The notes under the pieces are model-generated. The model did not search any database. It had not been told where the DNA came from and worked only from the letters and a program-made list of their open reading frames with translations. Made by a program: the position numbers and the translations under genes. This document shows, piece by piece, positions 33,014 to 40,689 of a stretch of 46,576 bases of DNA; positions within the stretch are counted from its first letter, which is position 1, and each line of letters starts with the position of its first letter. This stretch comes from an uncultured Desulfuromonadales bacterium (GTDB taxonomy: Bacteria; Desulfobacterota; Desulfuromonadia; Desulfuromonadales; Trichloromonadaceae), in NCBI GenBank assembly GCA_945787465.1, contig CALZIZ010000008.1, positions 1-46,576 on the forward strand, in the 5' to 3' direction.

Positions 33014-33912
33014 ATCCTGTCCGCAGGCATGATCTTTCCCTCGGGGCTGACATAACGTACTTCGCAGCGCATGTCGAAGCCGATTCGCTGCAAAACGACT
33101 TCACGGACATGAGCAACCACGGCTAGCACGTCTGCTGAAGTCGCGCCTCCCCGGTTAACGATAAAGTTTGCATGACGCGGGGAAACCTCGGCGCTGCCGA
33201 TACGAAATCCTTTGAGGCCGGCCTCTTCAATGATTTTTCCCGGGGGACCGACACTGGCGTGCATCTCGGCGGTACTCAAAAAGACCGAGCCGCAATTCGG
33301 TTCTTTGCGGGGAAACTTCTGGCGCCTCTCACGAAGGTCACAAAGCATCTCGCGACGAATCTGGCGTGGATCGCCTTTTTCGCACTCCAGTTCGGCCTTT
33401 AGCACCACCATGCCGCGACCCTGCAGGGCGCTGTGCCGGTAAGAAAATTTGCAGTCTTCACGGCTCAGCACTTCCTGACGGCCGTCATTATCGACAACCC
33501 AGACCCGCCGTAAGTTTTCGCCGATCCCCTTGCGGTGGCTGCCGCCGTTCATCAGCACCAGACCGCCGAGGGTGCCCGGGATACCGATGGTATGTTCCAG
33601 CCCGGCCAGCCCGGCCTGCGCCGCGCTGCGGGCAAGCTGGGGGACCCAAACACCGCGCAAGCCGGCATCGTCGAAGAGCAGGTTGGTCCCCTGACCGATA
33701 ACAAGCAGCGGAATCCCCTTCGCCCTGAGATATTGAACCACAGCAACCGCCTGCTCGGTGGAATGGGGCTCGACCAACACGGCCGCGGGACCGCCGATGC
33801 ACCAGCTGCAATGATCGCGAAGAGGTTCGTCAAAGAGGACCTCGCCAACATCGAGGCTTGAGAGACTCTGAAGCGCCTCGTGATATTCGGTTGCGGATAC
33901 TGTTATCGCCAT
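32995..33912 (-). CDS. murB: UDP-N-acetylenolpyruvoylglucosamine reductase, possibly internally shortened
   Basis: 305 residues. MurB segments are clear: WCIGGPAAVLVEP, VIGQGTNLLFDDAGLRGV, GLEHTIGIPGTLGGLVLMNGGS, NCGSVFLS (catalytic Ser), IIEEAGLKGFRIGSAEVS, HANFIVNRGGA. It reduces the enolpyruvyl intermediate of peptidoglycan synthesis with NADPH and FAD. Between GLRGVWV and LARSAAQAGLAGLE, however, about 25-30 residues that other MurB proteins have (the strand ending in AGA/AGV before the GlE helix) appear missing; the frame is intact. The last residues come from a heptanucleotide repeat. It stands alone here, away from other mur genes. The ribosome site is weak. Confidence 0.85.
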   Translation of the reverse strand: MAITVSATEYHEALQSLSSLDVGEVLFDEPLRDHCSWCIGGPAAVLVEPHSTEQAVAVVQYLRAKGIPLLVIGQGTNLLFDDAGLRGVWVPQLARSAAQAGLAGLEHTIGIPGTLGGLVLMNGGSHRKGIGENLRRVWVVDNDGRQEVLSREDCKFSYRHSALQGRGMVVLKAELECEKGDPRQIRREMLCDLRERRQKFPRKEPNCGSVFLSTAEMHASVGPPGKIIEEAGLKGFRIGSAEVSPRHANFIVNRGGATSADVLAVVAHVREVVLQRIGFDMRCEVRYVSPEGKIMPADRMVEGRR

Positions 33913-33970
33913 GGTTCAGTGCACCAAATAATTAGAGATAGGGGGTCGAACCTGGAATCGGGGCCACTTG

Positions 33971-35605
33971 CTAAAGGGCGACCGCCAGAGGCTCACTGTA
34001 GAGTTCGTCCCTGAGGCGGGCGACTTCGCCATCTTCAAGGTAATCGTCAAAACTCATGGCCCGGTCGATAACCCCGAGCGGAGCGATTTCCACAATGCGA
34101 TTGGCCACCGTCGAAACGAACTGGTGGTCGTGTGAGGCGAACAGGACCACTTCAGAAAATTCGATGAGACCGTTGTTCAGCGCGGTGATAGACTCGAGGT
34201 CAAGGTGGTTGGTCGGTTCATCGAGAATGATGGCGTTGGACCCACTGAGCATCATCCTGGCGAGCATGCAGCGCACCCGCTCGCCCCCTGAAAGGACAGC
34301 GGTCTTTTTCAGCGCGTCCTCTCCCGAGAACAGCATGCGGCCTAAAAACCCTCGGGCAAAACTTTCCCCCTCGGTGGGGGCAAACTGGCCGAGCCACTCG
34401 ATCAGGTTCAGGTCGTTGTTGAAATAATCACTGTTTTCCTTCGGGAAGTAAGAAGAGTTAATGGTCACTCCCCAACGGAAACTACCGCTGTCGGGCTCCA
34501 GTTCACCGGCGAGGATCTGAAACAGGGTCGACTTGGCCAGGCTGTTACCCCCGACAAAGGCGATTTTGTCCCCCTTGTTGACGGTCAGGGTCAGCCGATC
34601 GAGAACCTGGACACCGTCAATTTTCTTGGAGAGTTCTTTGATTTCGAGAATGATGTCGCCGCAGGCACGCTCGGGCTTGAACACCACGTAGGGGTATTTG
34701 CGCGAAGAGACCGGCATATCCTCGATGGTCAGTTTCTCGAGGAGTTTCTTGCGCGATGTCGCCTGTTTGGCCTTGGACGCGTTGGAGGAAAAACGCTGGA
34801 TAAACTCCTTGAGTTCATTGGCCTTCTCGGTCACCTTGCGGTTTTCTTCCTGCTTCTGCTTCAATGACAACTGGCTGGCCTGGTACCAGAAGTCGTAGTT
34901 GCCGACATAAACGGTGATCTTGCCGAAGTCGATATCGGCGACATGGGTGCATGCCTGGTTCAGAAAGTGCCGGTCATGGGAGACGACGATGAGCGTATTC
35001 TGAAACCGGGAGAGAAAATCTTCAAGCCAGGCGATCGATTTGAGGTCGAGGTGGTTGGTCGGCTCATCGAGCAGCAGGACGTCCGGGTTGCCGAACAGCG
35101 CCTGGGCGAGCAGGACCCGAACCTTGTCGCCCCCCTCGAGGTCCTTCATCTTCATGCTCCGAAGCTCCTCGGGGATACCGAGTCCATTGAGCAACACCGC
35201 CGCCTCGGACTCAGCCTCGTAGCCATTCATTTCGGCGAACTCAGCCTCGAGCTCCCCGGAGCGGATGCCGTCCTCCTCGGTGAACTCTCCCTTGGTGTAG
35301 ATCGCTTCGCGCTCGACCATCACCTCGTAGAGCCGTTGATGTCCCATGATCACGGCATTGAAGACCGTTTCTTCGTCGAAGACGAACTGGTCCTGCCGCA
35401 ATACTGCAATCCGCTGCCCGGAGCCGATACTGATCTCACCCTTATCCGGCTCCATATCGCCGGCAAGGATTTTCAGAAAGGTCGATTTTCCTGCACCATT
35501 GGCGCCGATAAGCCCGTAGCAGTTGCCGGGTGTAAACTTTATGTTGACATCTTTGAAGATGACCCTCTTTCCGTAGGAGAGGGCTACATTTGTTGCGCTG
35601 ATCAT
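33971..35605 (-). CDS. ABC-F family ATPase (YbiT-like)
   Basis: 544 residues, no membrane segment, two ATP-binding cassettes joined by a charged linker. Cassette one: Walker A GLIGANGAGKST, signature LEGGDKVRV, Walker B DVLLLDEPTNHLD. Cassette two: GGNSLAKST, signature LSGGERVRC, IILDEPTNHLD. The GK-to-AK change in the second Walker A is, from memory, usual in this YbiT/YkpA branch. The linker (KQKQEENRKVTEKANELKEF) is the P-site-tRNA interaction motif of ABC-F proteins. These factors act on the ribosome. AAGGA precedes the ATG. The greA-like gene upstream ends in its own terminator. Confidence 0.93.
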   Translation of the reverse strand: MISATNVALSYGKRVIFKDVNIKFTPGNCYGLIGANGAGKSTFLKILAGDMEPDKGEISIGSGQRIAVLRQDQFVFDEETVFNAVIMGHQRLYEVMVEREAIYTKGEFTEEDGIRSGELEAEFAEMNGYEAESEAAVLLNGLGIPEELRSMKMKDLEGGDKVRVLLAQALFGNPDVLLLDEPTNHLDLKSIAWLEDFLSRFQNTLIVVSHDRHFLNQACTHVADIDFGKITVYVGNYDFWYQASQLSLKQKQEENRKVTEKANELKEFIQRFSSNASKAKQATSRKKLLEKLTIEDMPVSSRKYPYVVFKPERACGDIILEIKELSKKIDGVQVLDRLTLTVNKGDKIAFVGGNSLAKSTLFQILAGELEPDSGSFRWGVTINSSYFPKENSDYFNNDLNLIEWLGQFAPTEGESFARGFLGRMLFSGEDALKKTAVLSGGERVRCMLARMMLSGSNAIILDEPTNHLDLESITALNNGLIEFSEVVLFASHDHQFVSTVANRIVEIAPLGVIDRAMSFDDYLEDGEVARLRDELYSEPLAVAL

Positions 35606-35640
35606 AACTTTAACTTCCTTTAAACCTGAACCCAGGTTTG

Positions 35641-35675
35641 AAAATAAAAAACCACAAGGGTGAATCCCCGTGGTT
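35641..35675 (-). terminator. Rho-independent terminator of the GreA/B-like gene
   Basis: AACCAC (35650-35655) pairs with GTGGTT (35670-35675), with an inner GGG/CCC pairing. On the minus strand TTTTTATTTT follows. Confidence 0.85.
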
Positions 35676-35755
35676 CACGTGCAGATGATTTATACCACTA
35701 TCGCCCGCCCTGCCGCAATCCCCCTCCCCGGATCGGGTCCGGAGGAGCAAAATCC

Positions 35756-36238
35756 TCAGCAGACTTCCACAATTTCGAACTCCCGGGTCGAATTGCCGAT
35801 CCGCAAGTCAACAACATCCCCTACAAACTTACCGATCACTCCCCGGCCGACGGGGGAACTCGGGGTAATCACAACAATTTCAGCGCCCTCAGCCTGCACC
35901 TTCAGCCCCCCGGCCTCGGGACCGATAAAGACCTTCTTCTCCACTCCGTCCTCGGTCTCAAGAGTCACAAGGGCGCTGAGATAGATCGCTGAATCCTCAT
36001 CGAAAGGCTTCAGGTGAAGATTTCTATAGGCCTCCAGGGCGACTTTGATTTCCTGGGCCCGATTGGCCTGCGCCTGGGCGATGTAAGAGGCCTCAAGGCT
36101 CAATGTAGCATATTTATTGTCAGGGATATTCTCCTCATGAATCGAGGCGTCATGGGCCGCTTTGGCCGCTTTGAGCAAGACGGCGAGATCTGAGGAAAGC
36201 GTTTCGATAATAATTTGAAGAATTTTTTCTTTGTTCAT
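35756..36238 (-). CDS. GreA/GreB-family transcription factor
   Basis: About 160 residues from the ATG at 36238, giving the usual ~158-residue length. The C-terminal FKBP-like domain has ITPSSPVGRGVIGKFVGDVVDLRIG and a final FEIVEV. The N-terminal part is a predicted helical hairpin, but its sequence (AAKAAHDASIHEENIPDNKY, then SYIAQAQANRAQEI) is not the canonical GreA coiled coil, and the acidic tip residues are not obvious. It may modulate RNA polymerase without transcript-cleavage activity, as Gre-like homologues do; inference. The ribosome site is poor. Confidence 0.78.
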   Translation of the reverse strand: MNKEKILQIIIETLSSDLAVLLKAAKAAHDASIHEENIPDNKYATLSLEASYIAQAQANRAQEIKVALEAYRNLHLKPFDEDSAIYLSALVTLETEDGVEKKVFIGPEAGGLKVQAEGAEIVVITPSSPVGRGVIGKFVGDVVDLRIGNSTREFEIVEVC

Positions 36239-36355
36239 ATGGGTTTCAATGCCGCTCCCCGGCAATGTACTTCAAGCAAGGCGTCATCCCCGATAAATTT
36301 TTCGGGAGGACAAAACTCCCTATAAGGCGAATGACTATTCGGATTTCTTCTGAAG

Positions 36356-37462
36356 CTACATCAGCCCCTTGGCGCGCAATTCCTGAAGCAGGTCTTCACC
36401 CAAGCTGAGGCTGTCAAAGATGATGGCTGAGGTCATGGTCGCTGAGGTAACGGCATCGACCCGGGGATCGAAAGGCGGGGGCGCCGTGAGATATTTGCCC
36501 ACAACCCGTTCACGCATCTTGCTGACCTCTTTTGCGTTCCAGTTCACGTTGCCATACTTGGTCAATTGCAGAGGCTCAAAACCGACAACCTGCCCGGAGG
36601 CGTCGAAGACGTAGATGAAATGCACATCGTGGCAGATGTCGCAAACCGACATGCGGCTGGTCACCTCGGCAAAAAGCCGTTGGCGGGTCTGGCCCCTCTC
36701 CATCAGGGCCGAATAGACACGCCGGCCGCTACGCAGTTCAACCTTTGAAAAATCGACAATCATCCCCCCAGCCCGGATCAGGGCCTTGCGCACCCGCAGC
36801 TCGAGCTCTTTATTGGTGAACAGGGGCTCAATGGCTTTGCTGACCTTCTGCGCGGCCATGCCCTGGCTGCGCAGTTCCGCCACCTCTTCAGAAGCCAGAC
36901 TGCGCAGTTCCTCGAAGAGGTTCTGATAATGCGTATTCAGGCCGTGATGAGTGCCGGCAACTACCCCCGGGCGCCCAGGCAGGTCTTGGCGCAGGTAGAT
37001 TGAAAAGGGTGTGGAACTTCCCCCCAGGGCGCGATGGGCCGCAAAACGACTATCGGCAATTATTGGAAAATTCACCTGATAACCGGCCTTGAAGGCTTTT
37101 ACCTCACCGGGAAGGTTGCCCACGGCAATGGCCAGCATCTTGATCCGCCCACGGGTTTCAGGGTTAGCCTCGAGCAGCTTAAATAGCTCATTGTAAGACG
37201 GCGCCTGCATCTGGCAGTGAGGACAGTGAACATTGAGAAGCTCAACGAGCAGCAAATCGGCCTTGACCTGACTCGGAGTGAAAAAATCCGCCTCCGAAAT
37301 TCCAAGATAATCCCGGGCGCCTGCCTCTTTCGGAGCCTGCAACTCGATTTCGGGGAAAAAATCTCCAAAGGCTATAATCTGTCGCTCCTGCCCTGAAGCA
37401 TGTCCTGCCAGAAGAGCAATGATCAAAAGATGTGGGACAAGAATCCGCAACCAGCGGTGCAT
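36356..37462 (-). CDS. Exported thioredoxin-fold protein fused to an FMN-binding-like domain
   Basis: 368 residues from the ATG at 37462, six bases after AGGAGG. A Sec signal peptide ends near HASGQE. Residues ~30-170 are a TlpA/peroxiredoxin-type thioredoxin fold with CPHC at 80-83. Residues ~225-345 resemble the FMN-binding domain of NosR/NqrC-type proteins, ending in VDAVTSATMTS (the Thr that takes FMN covalently in NqrC-type proteins). Just before it is CDICH (274-278), which fits a c-type haem site. So the protein could join a dithiol, a haem and a flavin in the periplasm. The combination is not one I recognise. It is monocistronic. Confidence 0.72.
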   Translation of the reverse strand: MHRWLRILVPHLLIIALLAGHASGQERQIIAFGDFFPEIELQAPKEAGARDYLGISEADFFTPSQVKADLLLVELLNVHCPHCQMQAPSYNELFKLLEANPETRGRIKMLAIAVGNLPGEVKAFKAGYQVNFPIIADSRFAAHRALGGSSTPFSIYLRQDLPGRPGVVAGTHHGLNTHYQNLFEELRSLASEEVAELRSQGMAAQKVSKAIEPLFTNKELELRVRKALIRAGGMIVDFSKVELRSGRRVYSALMERGQTRQRLFAEVTSRMSVCDICHDVHFIYVFDASGQVVGFEPLQLTKYGNVNWNAKEVSKMRERVVGKYLTAPPPFDPRVDAVTSATMTSAIIFDSLSLGEDLLQELRAKGLM

Positions 37463-37506
37463 CAGCAACCTCCTCCTGGGCCCCGATGGGGCCTCAACTA
37501 TTTTTC

Positions 37507-37833
37507 TTAAGGCAAATTAAGCGACAGCAGAACAAGATCCTCTGTTCCACAATTTTCGTACCCGTGAATCTCGCCTGCCTCAACCCTGACCACAGCCCCG
37601 GGACCCAGAGTTCGCTCCTCCTCGCCCGCCCTGACTTTCGCCTGCCCCTCCAGAATATAGAAGAGATGGGCGTAAGGATCACGGTGCGACGCAAACCTGC
37701 CCCCGGGAGCGACCCGGGTCAAAACCACCTTGGTGGCGCCGTCAAGAAGCACCCTGCCGAACACATCGCTGGCAACATCTGGCCTTACGGCCTGCTCTTT
37801 CAGCGTATGGGTATCAAGAAATGCTCCCATCAT
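37507..37833 (-). CDS. Single-domain cupin protein
   Basis: 108 residues. GGRFASHRDPYAHLFYILEG carries the metal-binding His/His/Glu of cupin motif 1 (His50 in SHRD, His55 in AHLF), and GEIHGYENCG is motif 2 with the last His. It is a small cytoplasmic beta-barrel; its substrate cannot be predicted. GGGAG lies just before a double ATG. It follows the methyltransferase-like gene by 28 bases and could be co-transcribed with it. Confidence 0.82.
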   Translation of the reverse strand: MMGAFLDTHTLKEQAVRPDVASDVFGRVLLDGATKVVLTRVAPGGRFASHRDPYAHLFYILEGQAKVRAGEEERTLGPGAVVRVEAGEIHGYENCGTEDLVLLSLNLP

Positions 37834-37861
37834 ATTCTCCCAATTTTTGGCAAGCCTCTTT

Positions 37862-38569
37862 TCACCGGGGGAATTTTACTTTTTTTCGTTGAGTTGGCAG
37901 TTTCGCTACGAACACCGCGTGCCGCAGCCCTCCCCGGCCTGGCCGTTCACAGGTTACCGAAAACCCGCCATTGCGCAAGCGTTTGATAAATCCTGCGTCA
38001 TGGTTTTCGCCCCAGATGGCAAAAACGCCCCCGGGCTTCATGGCCGACCGCACGTTATCTATGGCCCGGCTGCCGTAGAGCGGGTCGTCTCGCTTATGGG
38101 TGTGGGCATGGGGGCCTCGGTAAAGATCGAACACGACAGCGTCGAACCCCTCCAGGCTACCGTCGGTGGCATAACGTCGAACCAGGTCGGCAACGTCGCC
38201 AATCTCCACCGTGACCCGGGGGTCATTAACCGCGCCATCGGTCAGAGGCGCAAGGGGGCCACGGCACCAGTCGGGCACCACCGGGTTGAGTTCGGCAACA
38301 ACAACCTCGCCATTAACCGGCAGCGCATCAAGAACGGCCTTAAGGGTAAAGCCCATCCCCAGCCCCCCAACCAGCACCCTGGGGCGTGCATGGTTCTTCA
38401 GGTGACCGCAACCAAGGGCCCCAAGGGCGACCTCGGAGCGGTGGGCCAGACTGTTCATGAGCACCTGGGTGCCCACGGTAATGAGAAAGTCTCGCTCGCC
38501 GCGTTGACGCAACTCGAGCGGGCCTTCTTCGGTGGGGACACTGTCAATAACTTTCCAGGGTTGGGCCAT
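37862..38569 (-). CDS. Spermidine-synthase-like methyltransferase-fold protein
   Basis: 235 residues. VLVGGLGMGFTLKAVLDALP is the glycine-rich motif I, VVVAELNPVVPDWC the acidic loop, and FDAVVFDLYRGPHA the catalytic-site Asp region. Members annotated as spermidine-synthase-like or aminopropyltransferase-like have this fold; the classical DGxxQ-type acceptor site is not obvious here, so the reaction is uncertain. GAGG lies before the ATG. It follows the cold-shock gene, separated by a strong bidirectional terminator, so it needs its own promoter. Confidence 0.8.
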   Translation of the reverse strand: MAQPWKVIDSVPTEEGPLELRQRGERDFLITVGTQVLMNSLAHRSEVALGALGCGHLKNHARPRVLVGGLGMGFTLKAVLDALPVNGEVVVAELNPVVPDWCRGPLAPLTDGAVNDPRVTVEIGDVADLVRRYATDGSLEGFDAVVFDLYRGPHAHTHKRDDPLYGSRAIDNVRSAMKPGGVFAIWGENHDAGFIKRLRNGGFSVTCERPGRGGLRHAVFVAKLPTQRKKVKFPR

Positions 38570-38665
38570 GAAAGAACCTCGAGTAACAGAAACCAGAAGA
38601 TATAGTCTTACTCAGGAGGCTGTAATAGGTCAGACAACCTCCTGGTATCACGACACAACAATCGA

Positions 38666-38707
38666 ACGCAAAAAAGCCTCACGATAGGCCGTGAGGCTTT
38701 TTTGCGT
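38666..38707. terminator. Strong bidirectional Rho-independent terminator after csp
   Basis: ACGCAAAAAAGCCTCAC (38666-38682) pairs perfectly with GTGAGGCTTTTTTGCGT (38691-38707) around an 8-base loop. A/T runs inside the stem work as T-tracts in either direction. It ends the cold-shock transcript 28 bases after the stop. Confidence 0.93.
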
Positions 38708-38734
38708 TGCAACGATGCAAAAAAACAGTCTTAC

Positions 38735-38935
38735 TTATATTTTGCGCACGTTGGACGATTGAGGTCCTTTTTGTCCCTGAGTAACCTCAAAGGTCACGCG
38801 GTCACCTTCAGCCAGAGATTTGAAGCCGTCCCCCTCAATTGCAGAGAAATGAACGAAAACATCCGGTCCATTGTCCTGCTCGATAAAACCAAAACCTTTT
38901 GCGTCGTTAAACCACTTGACTGTACCTTCTGCCAT
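38735..38935 (-). CDS. Cold-shock family nucleic-acid-binding protein
   Basis: 66 residues, the standard length. RNP1 is KGFGFI (in [11 protein letters not shown]) and RNP2 VFVHFSAI; the protein starts [10 protein letters not shown] and closes [17 protein letters not shown]. It is a single-stranded RNA/DNA chaperone, and members of this family can melt hairpins and act as transcription antiterminators. AAGGAG precedes the ATG at 38935; the frame open to 39076 is leader sequence. The leader is long and contains a terminator-like hairpin. Confidence 0.96.
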   Translation of the reverse strand: MAEGTVKWFNDAKGFGFIEQDNGPDVFVHFSAIEGDGFKSLAEGDRVTFEVTQGQKGPQSSNVRKI

Positions 38936-39004
38936 TTTCTTTGCTCCTTTTTTCTCCGTCGCGGATAGATCACTTGTTTGGGCAGGGTCACCCTTGGCGA
39001 ACAT

Positions 39005-39038
39005 AAAAAAACCACATAGCCCGGGAAGGTCTGTGTGG
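39005..39038 (-). terminator. Terminator-like hairpin inside the csp leader
   Basis: CCACACAG (minus strand, 39038-39031) pairs with CTATGTGG (39019-39012), one C-A mismatch, then seven T (39011-39005). It lies between the predicted promoter (39113-39140) and the csp ATG (38935), with no other minus-strand gene upstream. It is either an attenuator of csp or the end of an independent RNA of ~100 bases. Confidence 0.7.
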
Positions 39039-39112
39039 ATTTTACCTCGTTGACATGACGTCAATATGGCTACCAAGCGAAACCTTACACAAACAGACTT
39101 TAGAGTGTGCAG

Positions 39113-39140
39113 ATTATAACGATTGGCTCCAAGAAATCAA
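39113..39140 (-). promoter_or_regulatory. Sigma-70-type promoter for the csp transcript
   Basis: TTGATT (39140-39135) and a perfect TATAAT (39118-39113) on the minus strand, with a 16-base spacer. The start would be near 39106, giving a ~170-base leader, typical for csp genes. A TTGAC-N5-GTCAA palindrome at 39050-39064 lies within this leader. Confidence 0.75.
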
Positions 39141-39381
39141 GCCCTTGTAGCCATTTTTTTCGAAAATCTGAAAAATCTTTCCCCGGGGCAAGGCGGACCC
39201 CTGCCGCTCCTTTTGGCATTATATTCTAAGAGCCTGCTGCCCCAAGAGAGGGTAAAAATTGTCCCACCCTTATGGTCAAGAACAATTATGACTGTATAAT
39301 TTAACTCAAACCGTTGCTTTTTACTAATTTCAAAAATAGGCAGAACAAAACACCTGGCAACCTGCGTACACTCTGGCTCGT

Positions 39382-39423
39382 TTAATGCAATCTGTATTTA
39401 ATTAATGAATTAATGCAATCTGT
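39382..39423. repeat. Direct 14-base repeat upstream of the secreted orphan
   Basis: TTAATGCAATCTGT occurs at 39382-39395 and 39410-39423, start to start 28 bases. ATTAATGAATTAAT, a palindrome, lies between them. The location ~60-90 bases before the next gene suggests a paired regulator site. The rest of 39141-39473 is AT-rich with nothing else recognisable. Confidence 0.7.
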
Positions 39424-39473
39424 TAACTCTGTATTGTTTTAACCTGTTTTGCTTCTGCAAAAGGGGGGACGAG

Positions 39474-39953
39474 ATGAAGATACTGACTTTTGTAGTAATG
39501 GCCTTCGCCTACCCTCTCATGGCGCTCGCAGGGGATTTAAACGCCCCCCAACCCGACAAATATGAAGCTGCAAGGGAGTTCACCAAGGTTTTTCTATTAA
39601 AATTTGCGCCGAATGTGCAAGAGGCGATTAAAGCCCTTGATAATAAAATCCGTGAAATCACCACATCTTCCGGAGAATTTCACAACAACAAAAATGAAAA
39701 AGAGCTTTTCATCGAAAACTACCCTCCCGACAGCGAAATTGTAGAAGCTTTACGGAAAGACCAGGGTCCCCCCTTGTTCAGGTGGGAGGCCAGGGGAAAC
39801 TACGAGTACGTCAAAGGCGGCTTGGAAGTTAACCTCACAAAAGATTTAGGCAAAAACACCGAAATCACCCTGCGAGGACTGGTGACCCAGGAATTTTTCC
39901 AGTCATTCGGACCCGAATATCAAGTCAACACGATGTTCGTCTGCAGGTTCTGA
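39474..39953 (+). CDS. Secreted protein of unknown function
   Basis: 159 residues with a clear Sec signal peptide (MKILTFVVMAFAYPLMALAG, cleavage after ALA). The mature part is charged, with a helical start (KYEAAREFTKVFLLKFAPNVQEAI) and a beta-rich second half ending in FVCRF. I recognise no family. GGGGGGACGAG lies before the ATG. Composition is more AT-rich than neighbouring genes and the codons differ, so it may be a recent acquisition. It is isolated, convergent with tesA. Confidence 0.72.
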   Translation: MKILTFVVMAFAYPLMALAGDLNAPQPDKYEAAREFTKVFLLKFAPNVQEAIKALDNKIREITTSSGEFHNNKNEKELFIENYPPDSEIVEALRKDQGPPLFRWEARGNYEYVKGGLEVNLTKDLGKNTEITLRGLVTQEFFQSFGPEYQVNTMFVCRF

Positions 39954-40101
39954 TTACACCCTTTTCCACGGCCCCCAAATCCCCTGCTGGTGCCCAAACC
40001 TGCCTCCTACGCAGGCTTGCTCTTCCCCAGAATGTCACCACCGCGACAATCCTCCCAGATCAGCTGCCTGTCCACGCCCCGGCGTTCAAACTTCAACCCG
40101 A

Positions 40102-40656
40102 TCAAATCGCCCCCCCGGACTCCAATTCGCATAAAGTGTCACGCACCATGGGTAGCATGCGACGGACAATTTCGGCCACCCCTCTTTCATTTGGGTGAAG
40201 TCCGTCGGAGAGGTTCAAGGCAGGCTCTCCGGCAACCCCTTCGAGGAAAAAGGGATAGAGGGGAACGGCGTATTTTCGGGCCAGCCCGGGATAGATGCCG
40301 TCAAATTTAGTATAATACTCTACGCCAAGGTTGCGGGGGGCCCTCATGCCGGCAAGTATCGCCTGTACACCCATTGCTTGAAGACGGGCCAGGATGGCAT
40401 CAAGATTTTTTCGACTCTGCTCCGGGTCAAGACCGCGCAGGGCATCATTAGCTCCCAACTCCACGATCACCAGGTGCGGATCATCCTTGAGGGTCCAGGC
40501 AAGCCTGGCAAGACCACCAGCAGTGGTATCCCCGGAGACCCCGCCATTAAACACGGTGACCCTGCCCACCTCAGCCTCGAGGGCCGCCTGCAACTGGTCG
40601 GGAAAAGCGCTTCCCGCAGAAAGACCATAGCCTGCGGTGAGACTGTCGCCGAGCAC
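40102..40656 (-). CDS. tesA: TesA-type GDSL esterase/thioesterase, 5' end uncertain
   Basis: 184 residues in the recognisable frame. Block I is LGDSLTAGYGL (catalytic Ser), block II FNGGVSGDTTAGG, block III VELGANDALRG, and block V LSDGLHPNERG gives Asp and His. Family members are periplasmic with an N-terminal signal peptide. Here the first start codon is a GTG two residues before GDSL; the frame is open further upstream (PIRISVLGDSL) but without ATG, GTG or TTG, and no signal peptide is found there. The upstream DNA is the 5' end of the divergent ABC gene. The N-terminus is therefore missing or begins at an unusual codon. Confidence 0.82.
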   Translation of the reverse strand: MLGDSLTAGYGLSAGSAFPDQLQAALEAEVGRVTVFNGGVSGDTTAGGLARLAWTLKDDPHLVIVELGANDALRGLDPEQSRKNLDAILARLQAMGVQAILAGMRAPRNLGVEYYTKFDGIYPGLARKYAVPLYPFFLEGVAGEPALNLSDGLHPNERGVAEIVRRMLPMVRDTLCELESGGAI

Positions 40657-40689
40657 TGAGATGCGAATTGGTTCTGCGCCTGAGGCAGC

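Noticed and set aside
34530-34560. Apparent defect (GK to AK) in the second Walker A of the ABC-F protein
   Set aside because: As far as I recall this substitution is usual in the YbiT/YkpA branch, so it is not evidence of inactivity.
39050-39064. TTGAC-N5-GTCAA palindrome in the csp leader as a fourth FNR box
   Set aside because: Spacing is five rather than four bases and it lies inside the leader downstream of the promoter, so assignment to the same regulon is not justified.
39990-40310. A plus-strand frame between the secreted orphan and tesA
   Set aside because: It is mostly antisense to tesA; composition Pro/Arg-rich without family features. A weak CCTGC/GCAGG hairpin at 39999-40015 has no T-tract.
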